From JAFAGX01 sp035624085 (GTDB lineage: Bacteria; Acidobacteriota; Terriglobia; Terriglobales; Acidobacteriaceae), in contig DASPSE010000322.1 in the NCBI GenBank assembly GCA_035624085.1, forward strand, positions 1 to 51,794: a stretch of DNA of 51,794 nt, in the 5' to 3' direction. Both the position numbers and the translations under genes were made by a program. The notes beneath the pieces are model-generated. The model had not been told where the DNA came from, did no database searches, and was given only the letters and a program-made list of their open reading frames with translations. How positions within the stretch are numbered: the first letter of the stretch is position 1; the number at the start of each line of letters is the position of its first letter. Shown piece by piece: positions 25,801-34,749 of this stretch.

Positions 25801-28049
25801 ATGCGCCACGTGGCGGGTGTTCCCTGCATCACGGTCGCCCGGCATGAGCGTAACCGCTGTAGAAGATCGATTCCGTTCTCGCTCTGAGCTGTAGTGGCGA
25901 GCACGACACGGGCTCCACAGATCAGAGGCAGCAACAATTCAAGGCCGGCGATATCGAATGAGAAGGTTGTCACGGCCAGGAGGACGTCCTGCGCGTCAAG
26001 TCCGGGTTTCTGACGCATTGCGAGGAGCAGATTTACTAAAGAACGATGGGTGATCTCGACCCCTTTAGGAGTGCCGGTCGAGCCTGAAGTGTAAATTACG
26101 TACGCCAAGTCTTCCGCATTTACCAATCGCTTCAGGTTGGCGCAGTCTTGCTCCCCGCCAGGTGCGAGTGCGTCGTCCAGCAGCACTAATTCGGCGTCGC
26201 TGGGGGGTAGTTTACCGGCTTGAACGCGCTGGGTGAGGATCACCCGCGCACCCGAATCGCGCAGCATGAACGCGACGCGCTCCCGGGGGTAACTCGGATC
26301 CACGGGAACGTAGGCTGCACCTGCCTTAAGCACGCCGAGAAGACTAACGATCATCTCCGCGCGCCGGTCCGTACAGATTGCGACGACATCCTGAGCTTTC
26401 ACCCCGACGCCCTGGAGATGGCGCGCGATTTGATTTGCGCGATTGTTGATCTCCCGGTAGGTCCACCGGGCATGCTCGTCCTCCACGGCTATGGACTGGG
26501 GAGTTCGATCGACTTGGTCCTCAAACAACTCAGGCACTGTGTAAGCGGGCTCTTCTTTTTCTGTCGCATTGAAGCGAATCAGCAGTTCTTCACGTTCGCT
26601 GGGAGCAAGGATGGGCAACGTGCCAACCTGGCATGCGGGATCGGCGGCGGCCGCAGCCAGAACCATTTCCCAATGCCTGACCAATCGGGCAATGGTTTCG
26701 CGATCAAACAGATCAGGGTTGTACGTGATAGGGCCGATAACGCCCTGATCCCTATCGTCCATATCGAGATAAAGATCGAACTTGGAAGCGCCGCTGGCGA
26801 CATCGAATTGCGTCATGCTCCAGCCCTCCATGGCGGGCATGGGAGGCTCCAGCGAAATCATGATTTGAAAGAGAGGATTGCGGCTGAGATCACGATGTGG
26901 CTGCAGCTCTCTAACAAGGTACTCAAAAGGCACTTCATCGTGGGAAACTGCCCCCAGCACCACGTCACGCACGCGCATCAGCAGTTCGCGGAAGCTCGGA
27001 TTGCCGCTGACGTTGATCCGCAAGACGACCGGATTCACAAAATAGCCCAGCAGTTTTTCAACTTCCGGACGTGGCCGGCATGCAGTGACGGTGCCCAAAA
27101 TGACCTCATCCTGAGCGGTATACCGTTTGAGAACAACACAGAACGCCGCGAGCATGGCCATGAACATCGTTACACCCTCGTGTTGGCTCATGTCGCGCAC
27201 GCGTTTCACCAGCGCCGGCGCGATGTTTAAGGGATACATTTCCCCGCGAAAAGTCTGGGCAGCGGGACGCGGGCGGTCGGTCGGAAGATTGAGAACGGGC
27301 AATTCGCCGCCGAGTTGCTTGTGCCAGTACGTCATGTGATCGGCAAGTTTGCCAGTCTTGAGCCCTTCTCTCTGCCAGCAGGCATAATCCCCCGCCTGGA
27401 TCGGCAGCTCTGGCAATGGCGATGGTTTCCCGGCGCAGAATGCATCATAGAGGGTGATCAGTTCGGGCAAGAATACCTGGTAGGCCGTTACCCCATCCAG
27501 AATGATCTGGTGCAGCGTCATGTAGAGGCGGTATTCGTTTTCCTCCAAGCGAATCAGCTTCATTCGCAACAAGGGGCCTTGCGTGAGATCGAATGGTACT
27601 TGCGCATCGGCCGTGGCCAAACGCAAAGCTTCGGCTTCGCGTTGCGCAGGGGAAAGCTCGCGCAGGTCAACCACAGGCAGTGTTACCTCGAACGGGGGTT
27701 GTACAACCTGCACTGGCTGAGCTTCCAATACGGAAAATGTAGTGCGCCATGCCTCATGACGCCGAATGATTTCGGTCAAGGCTCGCTCGAAGGCTCTGAC
27801 ATCCAACGGTCCGTGGCGATGTACTGTGAAAGGTTCGTTGTAGATGGGTAAGGTGGGCGCAATTTGCGAATGCAGCCAGACCTGTTGCTGGGCAAAGGAG
27901 AGCGGCACAGGCCCGGTGCCGGAGCGAGGAGTAATGGCGACGCCTCCGTTCGCCGGACCCTTCGGCTGACGGCCCAGATACTTTTCCAGAAGAATGCGCT
28001 TCGCTTCGGAAGCTGTTTCAGGATTGACTATGGAATCGAATGGGCTCAT
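22812..28049 (-). CDS. NRPS C-A-PCP-TE with C-terminal GNAT-like extension
   Basis: 1745 residues. Condensation domain about 45-480; its core motif is LHQIILDG (about 178), so the second His of HHxxxDG is Gln. Adenylation domain about 500-990 with IYTSGSTGTPKGV (about 653), MYGPTETT, YKTGDCVR and LPLLANGKLNR; hand-read code D-I-L-A-C-G-M-I-W-K, nearest to glycine codes but not certain. PCP about 1000-1085 with LGGHSLL (about 1035). Thioesterase about 1105-1340 with the elbow LGGLCIDG, so Cys in place of Ser. After a Ser/Thr/Ala-rich linker, residues about 1380-1745 look like one or two GNAT folds (VRTATFDDYEGVAALH...; GYLGNVP). A TE normally ends an NRPS, so the extra domain is unusual. No internal stop or frame change is seen. 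It starts 6 bases after the free condensation protein. Confidence 0.93.
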   Translation of the reverse strand: MSPFDSIVNPETASEAKRILLEKYLGRQPKGPANGGVAITPRSGTGPVPLSFAQQQVWLHSQIAPTLPIYNEPFTVHRHGPLDVRAFERALTEIIRRHEAWRTTFSVLEAQPVQVVQPPFEVTLPVVDLRELSPAQREAEALRLATADAQVPFDLTQGPLLRMKLIRLEENEYRLYMTLHQIILDGVTAYQVFLPELITLYDAFCAGKPSPLPELPIQAGDYACWQREGLKTGKLADHMTYWHKQLGGELPVLNLPTDRPRPAAQTFRGEMYPLNIAPALVKRVRDMSQHEGVTMFMAMLAAFCVVLKRYTAQDEVILGTVTACRPRPEVEKLLGYFVNPVVLRINVSGNPSFRELLMRVRDVVLGAVSHDEVPFEYLVRELQPHRDLSRNPLFQIMISLEPPMPAMEGWSMTQFDVASGASKFDLYLDMDDRDQGVIGPITYNPDLFDRETIARLVRHWEMVLAAAAADPACQVGTLPILAPSEREELLIRFNATEKEEPAYTVPELFEDQVDRTPQSIAVEDEHARWTYREINNRANQIARHLQGVGVKAQDVVAICTDRRAEMIVSLLGVLKAGAAYVPVDPSYPRERVAFMLRDSGARVILTQRVQAGKLPPSDAELVLLDDALAPGGEQDCANLKRLVNAEDLAYVIYTSGSTGTPKGVEITHRSLVNLLLAMRQKPGLDAQDVLLAVTTFSFDIAGLELLLPLICGARVVLATTAQSENGIDLLQRLRSCRATVMQGTPATWRMLIDAGWNGDPDLKVLCGGEALSRELADELLARSSSVWNMYGPTETTIWSAVRRVTPGVEAVDIGEPIANTQMHVLDSLGQLLPPGVPGELHIGGHGLARSYRNQPDLTRQKFIANPFSTQTGARLYKTGDCVRRTAGGRLEFLGRLDNQVKLHGYRIELGEIESALSLHSAVKSVAVDVRNGSSAEKQLIAYIVAHSKAPATEELRSFLRDKLPGYMLPAQFVFLESLPLLANGKLNRAALPRPEQISRPEPKFVAPRSQTEKQLCEIWEAVLDVNPIGIGQNFFDLGGHSLLVTRLVVRLEQVFHRKLSLADIFQAPTIEQMAKLLSREGDPVPSGVVAIQPHGQNPPLYWIRGGPLLLPLTRRLGANQPVFGLHLTSQEASTLPIRCTVEHVAEAFVRKLRKLQPHGPYYLGGLCIDGVLAYEMACQLRQQNEKIALLALVDAHNPVFYTDFSQDGRWNIAYRRLAFHAGKLANLKRKDIGRYVRDRLDGVQRRIDAFRWQFAYRSWRHKSHAGIEELDYIVHPAANSYHPRPYAGAVCFFQSTDWPAGQYWDFQRGWRDLVGGKFNVYRIPGGHKTTFQEDRVETLGAGLRQCLERAQQNPAAKTDAPAIVRSGVSGDATSATNRQASATVRTATFDDYEGVAALHSQYFPETKSYTEWRRLWSDNPVYQQLPNWPIGWVLQNHDRRIVGYLGNVPLTMEFGGEHLLTTTCYALVVDVQYRNYSLPLLSSFFGQKNVALFIDTTVNANACKAHEVFRARRVPTGKWDQSVFWITNPQGFLSSWLRNKGLPFSRTLSYPLAAGLHIHQMASQAKLKMQLNGLHFQVHHSFDDRFEDFWQRLRCSHSHLLLSTRSREVLEWHFNYSLTDNRAWVATLSNASGIVAYAIFHRQDNPTYQLKRMRLVDFQTVNGDNSLLAPLAAWGLEQCRANGIHMLETIGLSPEKQRILDQLEPYKRVLPSWLYFYKATNPKLAAKLEDPAVWDPTWFDGDASL

Positions 28050-28055
28050 GCCAGT

Positions 28056-29537
28056 TCAGACAGTTGCGCCAGACCCGGTTGTATTTACCTGTGGCACGTC
28101 GTGCAGTCGAGTTTCGGTCCGGGACGCCAACACCTGGAGCACGTTACTGTAGCGCTCTACCAGTCGTTGTACGGTCGAGGCCTCAAAAAGATCTGGATTG
28201 TACTGCGCGCGACCTAAAATTCCGTTCGGGCGCTCATCCAGAACCACGTAGAGATCCAATTTCGCTCCACCGCTCTCTAAATCCATAGGCGTCAGGTTCC
28301 ATCCCGCGATCGACTCGGGCATCGGCGGTTCCAACGAAAACTGCACCTGGTACAACGGATTGGAAGAGCGGTCCCGATCAGCCTGCAAAGCGTCCACCAG
28401 ATGGTGAAATGGGAGGCTACTGTGTGCCAGAGCCTTGATCACGACATCACGCGTCCGCAGCATTAACTCTCGGAGCGTGGGATTGCCTGACGCATCTACT
28501 CGCAGCACAACGGGATTGAGGAAGTATCCGAGAAGCCGCTGTACCTCGGAGAATTCTCGCGTGGGCGCTAGCGTCCCGACCACAATGTCTTCTTGTTTTG
28601 TGTAACTGTGCAACAGCGCGACAAATCCGGCGAGCGCGGCTGCGAACAGTGTCACGCCCTCGGCGTGCGCCAGTGCTCTCAAATCATGGGCCAGAGTTTC
28701 GCTCAAGGCAAATTGCTGGATGGCGCCCCGAAATGTTTGTACAGCCGGACGCGGCCGGTCGGTCGGTAATGACAAGCGGCAAGGCTCTTGCCCGAGTTGT
28801 TGTTTCCAGAAGGCCAGATCCCCGGCGAACTTCGGTGGTAAGTGTTCCCGCTGCCAACATGCGTAATCAGCAACCTGAATGGACGGCTCGGGAAGCGGTG
28901 ACAGACCCCCCGCAGAGTAGGCAGCGTACAGATGAGCGATTTCCGGCAACAATACGTGATATACCGACACTCCATCGAGAATGATCTGGTGCGCGCTGAG
29001 CAGAAGACGAAAGTCCTCATCAGCCATGCGAATCAAGCAAAACCGGAACAGCCGGTCCTTAGCCAAGTCAAAAGGCCGGCGCAGGTCCTGCAGGCCCAGT
29101 TCCGCAAAGGCAAGCTCTCGTTCACCATCGGGAAGGCCTCGCAGATCGACCTCTTTGACGGTTACAGGGTGGAGGGGCTGAATCTCCTGTTGCACCTCTC
29201 CATTCACCACTTTGAAATTGGTTCGCCACGCTTCGTGGCGTCGCACAATTTCGGTCAGGCTTTGCTCCAACGCGGCGACGTCAAGGGGTCCTCTGCGATA
29301 GAACGTGATGGTCTCGTTATAGAGGAGGGAACCCGGCGCGAACTCCTGTGCCAACTGAGCATGCCGGTATATTTGCTCCTGGTAATGAGATAAGGGAGCG
29401 GGTCCCTTTGATTCCCGCTTCGGAATGGACCCTCCATGGTCCTTCTGTGCCGTCGCACTGCGGGCCAGGAGACGGGCCGCCAACTCCCGCCGGGCGTCCG
29501 GTAAACTTGCGCTGAATGATGTCGCTGAACGAATCAA
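28056..29537 (-). CDS. Stand-alone NRPS condensation domain protein
   Basis: 493 residues, a single condensation domain. LSAHQIILDGVSVYHVLLPE is the core motif, again with Gln for the second His; other landmarks are EIVRRHEAWRTNF, DYACWQRE, LPTDRPRP, LGYFLNPVVLR and NPLYQVQFSLEPPMP. It lines up end to end with the condensation domain of the next gene at close to half identity by eye, so one arose from the other. No ATG is present in the right place: TTG 29537 overlaps the P450 stop (TTGA) and gives the same N-terminal length as the paralogue, so coupled translation from TTG is proposed. The frame is open to 29723 inside the P450 gene. It may join the substrate of the upstream A-PCP protein to an amine. 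Confidence 0.88.
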   Translation of the reverse strand: MIRSATSFSASLPDARRELAARLLARSATAQKDHGGSIPKRESKGPAPLSHYQEQIYRHAQLAQEFAPGSLLYNETITFYRRGPLDVAALEQSLTEIVRRHEAWRTNFKVVNGEVQQEIQPLHPVTVKEVDLRGLPDGERELAFAELGLQDLRRPFDLAKDRLFRFCLIRMADEDFRLLLSAHQIILDGVSVYHVLLPEIAHLYAAYSAGGLSPLPEPSIQVADYACWQREHLPPKFAGDLAFWKQQLGQEPCRLSLPTDRPRPAVQTFRGAIQQFALSETLAHDLRALAHAEGVTLFAAALAGFVALLHSYTKQEDIVVGTLAPTREFSEVQRLLGYFLNPVVLRVDASGNPTLRELMLRTRDVVIKALAHSSLPFHHLVDALQADRDRSSNPLYQVQFSLEPPMPESIAGWNLTPMDLESGGAKLDLYVVLDERPNGILGRAQYNPDLFEASTVQRLVERYSNVLQVLASRTETRLHDVPQVNTTGSGATV

Positions 29538-30793
29538 TTGAAGGGTGCGGAACTGGAGAACGAAATGGGGAGCGACTTCAGGCCACGTAACCCGAGATTT
29601 TCGCGCCAGACGAGCGGATCGGGTTGCAACTGGATTTCTGAAAACCGCTGCAACACGGTAGCGAAAGCGATCTGTCCCTCCAGTCGTGCCAACGGCGCAC
29701 CAAAACAGAAGTGCGGACCCCATCCGAAGGCCACATGACGGTTATCGGCACGGGTTAGGTCGAGGCGATCGGGGTCTGGGAACTGTTCGGGATCACGATT
29801 AGCCGCGCCCATGACTGCGATCACCGCGTCACGCTTGGCAATTTGCTTCCCGCCAAGCTCAACGTTATCCGGTGCCAGGCGCGCGGTATGCTGACTCGGG
29901 CTTTCGTAGCGCAGCAGTTCTTCAACGGCTGACGGAATGATAGAGATGTTCTTTCGTAGTCTCTGCAGCTCACTCGGGTTGCGCAGCAAGGTGAGGACAC
30001 CGTTGCCGATGAGATTGGTCGTGGTCTCCTGTCCGCCAACCATGGTTACGATCGTGTTGGCGATTACTTCTTCCTCGCTCAATCGATCACCCGAGACCTC
30101 AGCGGTAAGCAAAGAGTGTATTAACCCTTCTTTCGGTTTTCGCCGCAGTTCCTGGATGCGCTCCCGAAAATATGCTTCCATTCCTCGCAAGCTGCGCAGT
30201 ACTCCCATAGCCCTGCCCGGGTTGTGTTGAAAGTTGCCCAGCATCTCTGCGAAATCGGCTGACCACATCTTCAACTGCGGGTGATCCGCGATGGGCACGC
30301 CGAGCATCTCCGCGGTCACGATCGCAGGCAAGGGAGCAGCAAAATCAGCAATGACATCCATGTGACCCGCTGCCGTAACCCGATCGAGTAACTCGTCAGC
30401 GATTTCCTGAATGTGCGCGCGCAGCATCTCGACCCGCCGGGGTGTGAACGCCTGCGAGCAAAGTCCGCGCAGGCGGCTGTGCGCCGACGCATCCATGAAC
30501 AGCATCTGCTTCACCATCACCTGTGCGATCGGACCCAAGTTGGCCAGACCCACGGTGGCCAGTTGTTCTGCCGTTGGTGTGCGGCTCGCGGTGAAATCGA
30601 GCAGGACACGCACAACGTCGTTGTAACGAGTGACCACCCACGCATGAAGGAAGGGATCCCAATGCACCGGATCCTGGGAGCGGAGCTGAGCGTAAAGCGG
30701 ATAAGGGTTGGCCAGCACCTCCGGATCGAGCAGCTGATACAGGCTCAACGTGCTGTCTTTTTCTACGCCGGGTACCGATTCAACGTTAGGCAT
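29534..30793 (-). CDS. Cytochrome P450
   Basis: 419 residues, a soluble bacterial class I type. I-helix MVGGQETTTN, K-helix EELLRYES (ExxR), and the heme loop FGWGPHFCFGAPLARLE with the Cys ligand at about residue 360. The start ATG shares its first base with the stop of the A-PCP gene (TAATG), so the two are co-translated. P450s coupled to an A-PCP protein commonly hydroxylate the carrier-bound amino acid at the beta carbon; that is known for other pathways and inferred here. It needs ferredoxin partners that are not in the window. Confidence 0.95.
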   Translation of the reverse strand: MPNVESVPGVEKDSTLSLYQLLDPEVLANPYPLYAQLRSQDPVHWDPFLHAWVVTRYNDVVRVLLDFTASRTPTAEQLATVGLANLGPIAQVMVKQMLFMDASAHSRLRGLCSQAFTPRRVEMLRAHIQEIADELLDRVTAAGHMDVIADFAAPLPAIVTAEMLGVPIADHPQLKMWSADFAEMLGNFQHNPGRAMGVLRSLRGMEAYFRERIQELRRKPKEGLIHSLLTAEVSGDRLSEEEVIANTIVTMVGGQETTTNLIGNGVLTLLRNPSELQRLRKNISIIPSAVEELLRYESPSQHTARLAPDNVELGGKQIAKRDAVIAVMGAANRDPEQFPDPDRLDLTRADNRHVAFGWGPHFCFGAPLARLEGQIAFATVLQRFSEIQLQPDPLVWRENLGLRGLKSLPISFSSSAPFN

Positions 30794-32658
30794 TATTTCG
30801 CGTGTTCTTCCGTGGCCGATTCTGCAAGTGCTCGTTCAATCTCCTCCGGGCTCATGGCGTCAATCTTGGCCAGAATCAATTGCTCCACATGCGCGGATAA
30901 CTGTCTCACCGTGGGGAAATCGAAGACACTCCGCAATGACAACTCGACCCCATATGCATCGCGAAGCTGAGCGATTAACTGTGCTCCAAGCAGGGAGTGT
31001 CCACCCAAAAGAAAGAAATTGTCGTCGGCACTGATGGGATGAACTCCCAATAGTTTTTCGAGAATTTCGGCCAATCGCTGTTCCACAATCTTCAATGGCG
31101 ACGAATTGGGATCCGCAGGGGATGTCGCGGTGGACAACACCGGATCGGGCAGCGCCCCGCGATTGAGTTTTCCGTTCGCGGTCATGGGCAACTCACGAAT
31201 GCTCATGAACGCCCCGGGTACCATGTAGTCTGGCAGCTGTTTTCGGAGAAAGGCACGCAGCTCAGCTGGGTCCAAGTCAGTAGTCGCAGGCACGATGTAC
31301 GCGACTAGGATCTTCTCTCCCCAGTTATCTTCTCTCGCCACTACCGCGGCGGCCCGAACCGCCGGATGTTTTCCGAGCGCGTTCACAATCTCGCTTGGCT
31401 CAATACGGTATCCACGAACCTTGATCTGCTCGTCAGTTCGTCCGCCAAAAGCAAGCTGGCCATCCGGCAGCAAGCATGCGAGGTCACCCGTCTTATACAG
31501 ACGCTGGCCTGGAATGAAAGGGTGGGGAATAAAACTGAGAGCATCAAGATCCGGACGTCTTATGTAGCCTCGTGCCAGCCCAATTCCGCCGATGTAAAGT
31601 TCTCCCATGGTTCCAGCCGGGACGGGCCGTAAGTTTTCATCCAGAATGTAGGCTTGCACATTGGTAATCGGTCGACCGATGGGTGGCCGCTTCTCTGGAG
31701 AGTGGTTAGCTGCAACCGTGGCAGAAGTCGACACTACTGTGCACTCCGTCGGTCCGTAGTTGTTGACCAAGCGGAAAGGAAGATCAGAGGGAGGGTAATT
31801 ATGGAGAGTATCGGCCCCCGTCAGGAGAACCCGAAGTGCAACCCTTGACGGCCACTCCAATTTGATGAGTTGCTCAGCCAAGACCGGGGGTACAAAACTG
31901 ATAGTAATCTTCTCCGACAGTAACCAATCGCGTAGAGGCTCAGCCGAGAGTCGAACATTGTCGGCAGGGAAATGTACGCTGGCTCCAACCGCAAGGTAGG
32001 GCCAGACCTCCCAAACGGAGGCATCGAAGCTGGGACTGGCCATCTGGCTGGCACGGTCTTCCGCAGTCACGCCAAAACTATTGATGTGCCAAAATATCAG
32101 GTTTAACAAACTGCGCTGCGTGATCTGCACACCCTTCGGTTGTCCGGTCGAGCCTGACGTGTAGATTACATACGCAAGATCGCTGCTATCCGCTTCTCTC
32201 GCGGCGCCTTGCCCATCGGTCTGCAGAAGTCGTGGGTCGTTCAGCGTAAGCACATCCCACCCGCCCGCCGGGATCTGCTGCCGCAGACACTCTCGCGTGA
32301 GGACCAATGCAACCTCTGCGTCGTTCAACATGAAGCAGAGGCGAGCGGGAGGGTACGAAGGATCCAGAGGCAGGTACGCGCCCCCGGCTTTCATTATCGC
32401 CAGGGCCGCGACCACCATGGATGGCGAGCGGTCCATTACAACGGCGACTATGGATTCTGGGCCGACCCCCTTTTCACGCAGATAACGTGCCACCCTGTTT
32501 GCTGCTGACTCGAGTTCCGCATACGTAAGTGTTTCCCGGGCCGAACGCAAGGCTAAAGCTTGCGGCCGCAGTTGCGCTTGATGCGCAACCAAGTCGGTTA
32601 CCGAGCGCGCGCTAGCCAGAGCTGACGCTGACATAAGGTCTGAAGGTGATGGGTCCAT
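30793..32658 (-). CDS. NRPS A-PCP di-domain protein, leucine-like code
   Basis: 621 residues. Adenylation domain with YVIYTSGSTGQPKGVQ (about 165), NNYGPTECT, YKTGDLACL, KVRGYRIEPSEIVNAL and LPMTANGKLNR; PCP at about 535-605 with LLGGHSLLGAQ (Ser about 552). The hand-read code is D-A-W-V-L-G-N-V-V-K, close to the D-A-W-F-L-G-N-V-V-K leucine code as I remember it, so Leu or a similar aliphatic residue is likely. There is no condensation domain, so it probably loads the first unit, which the coupled P450 may then hydroxylate. ATG 32658 is preceded by the ligase stop 16 bases away; a GTG at 32703 is in frame but overlaps that gene. Confidence 0.93.
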   Translation of the reverse strand: MDPSPSDLMSASALASARSVTDLVAHQAQLRPQALALRSARETLTYAELESAANRVARYLREKGVGPESIVAVVMDRSPSMVVAALAIMKAGGAYLPLDPSYPPARLCFMLNDAEVALVLTRECLRQQIPAGGWDVLTLNDPRLLQTDGQGAAREADSSDLAYVIYTSGSTGQPKGVQITQRSLLNLIFWHINSFGVTAEDRASQMASPSFDASVWEVWPYLAVGASVHFPADNVRLSAEPLRDWLLSEKITISFVPPVLAEQLIKLEWPSRVALRVLLTGADTLHNYPPSDLPFRLVNNYGPTECTVVSTSATVAANHSPEKRPPIGRPITNVQAYILDENLRPVPAGTMGELYIGGIGLARGYIRRPDLDALSFIPHPFIPGQRLYKTGDLACLLPDGQLAFGGRTDEQIKVRGYRIEPSEIVNALGKHPAVRAAAVVAREDNWGEKILVAYIVPATTDLDPAELRAFLRKQLPDYMVPGAFMSIRELPMTANGKLNRGALPDPVLSTATSPADPNSSPLKIVEQRLAEILEKLLGVHPISADDNFFLLGGHSLLGAQLIAQLRDAYGVELSLRSVFDFPTVRQLSAHVEQLILAKIDAMSPEEIERALAESATEEHAK

Positions 32659-32674
32659 ATTTTCAGAATCGATT

Positions 32675-34036
32675 CTAACGAGTGGCCGAGAGCTGTTCTC
32701 CACGAATCCGCTTAAAGCGCTCAGAATACTGAGCGTGCTCCGTGATCTTCACCTTGACCGGAATCTTGTAGCGATCCAGGTGCTTTGAGCAGTGTTGTTT
32801 GAGACGATGGGTAAATTCCTGCGGGTCCTCAGGAGTTCTTAAAGTGACTCGGGCGCAAGCGATGTGACCGGTGATCATGTTCCGTTCCTTGAAAACGGTA
32901 ACATCCACGACGTTATCCATTTCCTGGATCACGCTCTCAACCTCGGCCGGGTAAACCTTCTCCCCGCCGACGTTGATGATCTCCGACTCCCGGCCAAGGA
33001 TGCGAATGTATTCGCCATCCTGCAGCACGCGATCGCCGGTATTGAGCCAGCCGTCCGGAGTGAACGGGTTTTCCGCGTTCAGGTAACCCAGCATGACAGA
33101 CGCCCCCTTAATGTGCAGGATACCGTCCACCACCCGAGTCTGAAATTCGCTGCCTCCGACTTTGACCCACAGAGAATCTGAAGATTTCGACTTCGATCGT
33201 AGGACTCCGATTTCGGAAAGCCCGTACGTCTGTTGCAGGGTGATATTCGGGAATAGGGCATGAAAGCGCTTCAAGGTGCTTTCCGGCATGGGCTCAGTCC
33301 CGTAGGTGACCACTTTCAGGGAGCTTAAGTCGTGACGTTTGTAAGCTTCGCTAATGAGGATCAGATTGATGAACGTGGGAGAAGTGGGCAATAACTCTAC
33401 GCGATGACGCTCAACATCTGCCAAAACGCCGTCCGGCGTGCGGCTGGAAACGGTTACGACACAGCCGCCGTTGGACAGTGTGTACAGGATCGTGTTGATT
33501 CCGCCAAGATGATCAAATAGTAAGAAGGGAACTGTGCGAAACGCCTTCCGGGGTGTTTTGAACTTCTCAAGCAGAGGAACAAAATCGTGAACCGCTCCCT
33601 TACTCTTGCCAGTGGAGCCGGAGGAGAAAACCACCAATCCCGGATGGCCATCGGACCGCAATTTTGAGTAGAGAGGATGGCTGGCAGTGCGGCCCAGCTT
33701 CGTGCAATTAAAGTCGTCATCAGCACTCAAAGTTATCGACCATTCGCCTTGCGCGATCTCAATAAATTCCTGGCGTTTGGCCCGGGCTGCCGAGGAGATG
33801 GGCACAACAATAGTTCCGCGTGAAACAAGCGCCAGCAGGAGCGCCAGTGCAGTAGGGGAGTAGTCCGCCTCCACAATAACCACTGCGCCCGCCGGAATCG
33901 CAAGCTCCTCTAGCTTGCGTTGCCATTCCCGGGTTTCTTGGAGCAACGCGCCGTAAGTGTAAGAGTTGTGCTTCCACACCAACGCCTCAGCCTCGTTGTG
34001 GTGTTCGAAGATCCCCAACAGAAATTCGACAAACAT
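32675..34036 (-). CDS. AMP-forming acyl/aryl acid ligase
   Basis: 453 residues, shorter than typical acyl-CoA ligases. VVFSSGSTGKSKGAV is the phosphate-binding loop, QTYGLSEIG the A5 motif, LNTGDRVLQDGEYIRILGRESEIINVGGEKVYPAEVE the hinge region, and the C-terminus ends YSERFKRIRGE with a possible catalytic Lys. The G-G-E-K-V-Y-P hinge is typical of acid:CoA or acid:carrier ligases rather than amino acid adenylation domains, so a carboxylic acid substrate is expected. ATG 34036 shares a base with the SDR stop (TGATG). With the SDR and the free ACP just upstream it forms a three-gene acyl unit, which may prime the NRPS line. Confidence 0.88.
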   Translation of the reverse strand: MFVEFLLGIFEHHNEAEALVWKHNSYTYGALLQETREWQRKLEELAIPAGAVVIVEADYSPTALALLLALVSRGTIVVPISSAARAKRQEFIEIAQGEWSITLSADDDFNCTKLGRTASHPLYSKLRSDGHPGLVVFSSGSTGKSKGAVHDFVPLLEKFKTPRKAFRTVPFLLFDHLGGINTILYTLSNGGCVVTVSSRTPDGVLADVERHRVELLPTSPTFINLILISEAYKRHDLSSLKVVTYGTEPMPESTLKRFHALFPNITLQQTYGLSEIGVLRSKSKSSDSLWVKVGGSEFQTRVVDGILHIKGASVMLGYLNAENPFTPDGWLNTGDRVLQDGEYIRILGRESEIINVGGEKVYPAEVESVIQEMDNVVDVTVFKERNMITGHIACARVTLRTPEDPQEFTHRLKQHCSKHLDRYKIPVKVKITEHAQYSERFKRIRGEQLSATR

Positions 34037-34749
34037 CAGCAAACGCCTCCCAGGTAAATGGTCTGGCCGGTGATGAAACAGCTTTCGGGCCGCAGAAAGA
34101 AGTCCGTCACGTTCGCCACATCCGCAAATGATCCCAAGCGGGGGATGGCCTGGCGTCTGAGCAGCCGCTCCAGACTGTTCTTGGGCACGTTCTTAATCAA
34201 GTCAGTCTCGATCGGAGTTGGGCCAACAATATTTACGGTAATCGAAAAGGGAGCCAACTCGCGGGCAAGAATTTGGCTCAACTCCGAAATGGCTGCCTTG
34301 GAAGCGTTGTATGCGGCTTCTCCCTCGAGCCGGAGCGGCACACCGATGGAACTGAAATTGATGATTCTTCCGCCGCCGTTGCCGCGCATCAATTTGGCGG
34401 CTTCCCGGCTCAAAAGGAACGTGCCGAGGTAGTTCGTTCGCATGATGTTTTCGGCAGTGCTTGCTGGAGTGAGCAAGAAGTGGTTCATGCTGGCGATGCC
34501 GGCGTTGTTCAGGAGGGCATCAAGTCGTCCCTCCATCTTCCGCACGTCGCCCATCATCTTAACGACCTCCTGCTCATTGGTGACATCGAGCTGCAAATGG
34601 CGATAGCGGTCGTGCTGCAAGTCACTCGACCCACGGCTGCAGCCCACCACGTGCCAACCTCCTGTGAGGTAGTGTTCAGCGAGAAATTTTCCAATGCCCT
34701 TGCGCGCACCGGAGATGAGCATGACCTTATGTGGTCGAAGTTCGCTCAT
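34036..34749 (-). CDS. Short-chain dehydrogenase/reductase (FabG-like)
   Basis: 237 residues. The cofactor motif is LISGARKGIGK, then DVTNEQEV, LNNAGIAS, the catalytic Ser in INFSSIG, YNASK (Tyr and Lys) and the end FITGQTIYLGG. This is a classical SDR, close to 3-oxoacyl-carrier reductases, using NAD(P)H. It overlaps the ACP gene upstream by 23 bases and the ligase downstream by one, so it probably reduces an acyl group made by these partners. Confidence 0.93.
   Translation of the reverse strand: MSELRPHKVMLISGARKGIGKFLAEHYLTGGWHVVGCSRGSSDLQHDRYRHLQLDVTNEQEVVKMMGDVRKMEGRLDALLNNAGIASMNHFLLTPASTAENIMRTNYLGTFLLSREAAKLMRGNGGGRIINFSSIGVPLRLEGEAAYNASKAAISELSQILARELAPFSITVNIVGPTPIETDLIKNVPKNSLERLLRRQAIPRLGSFADVANVTDFFLRPESCFITGQTIYLGGVC

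Noticed and set aside
26220..27230. Plus-strand open frame of 336 codons
   Set aside because: Antisense to the adenylation and condensation domains of the large NRPS; no family features.
22812..28049. Frameshift or missed stop joining an NRPS and a separate GNAT gene
   Set aside because: The linker between TE and GNAT-like part is in frame, of normal composition, and has no start codon with a ribosome binding site that I could see.
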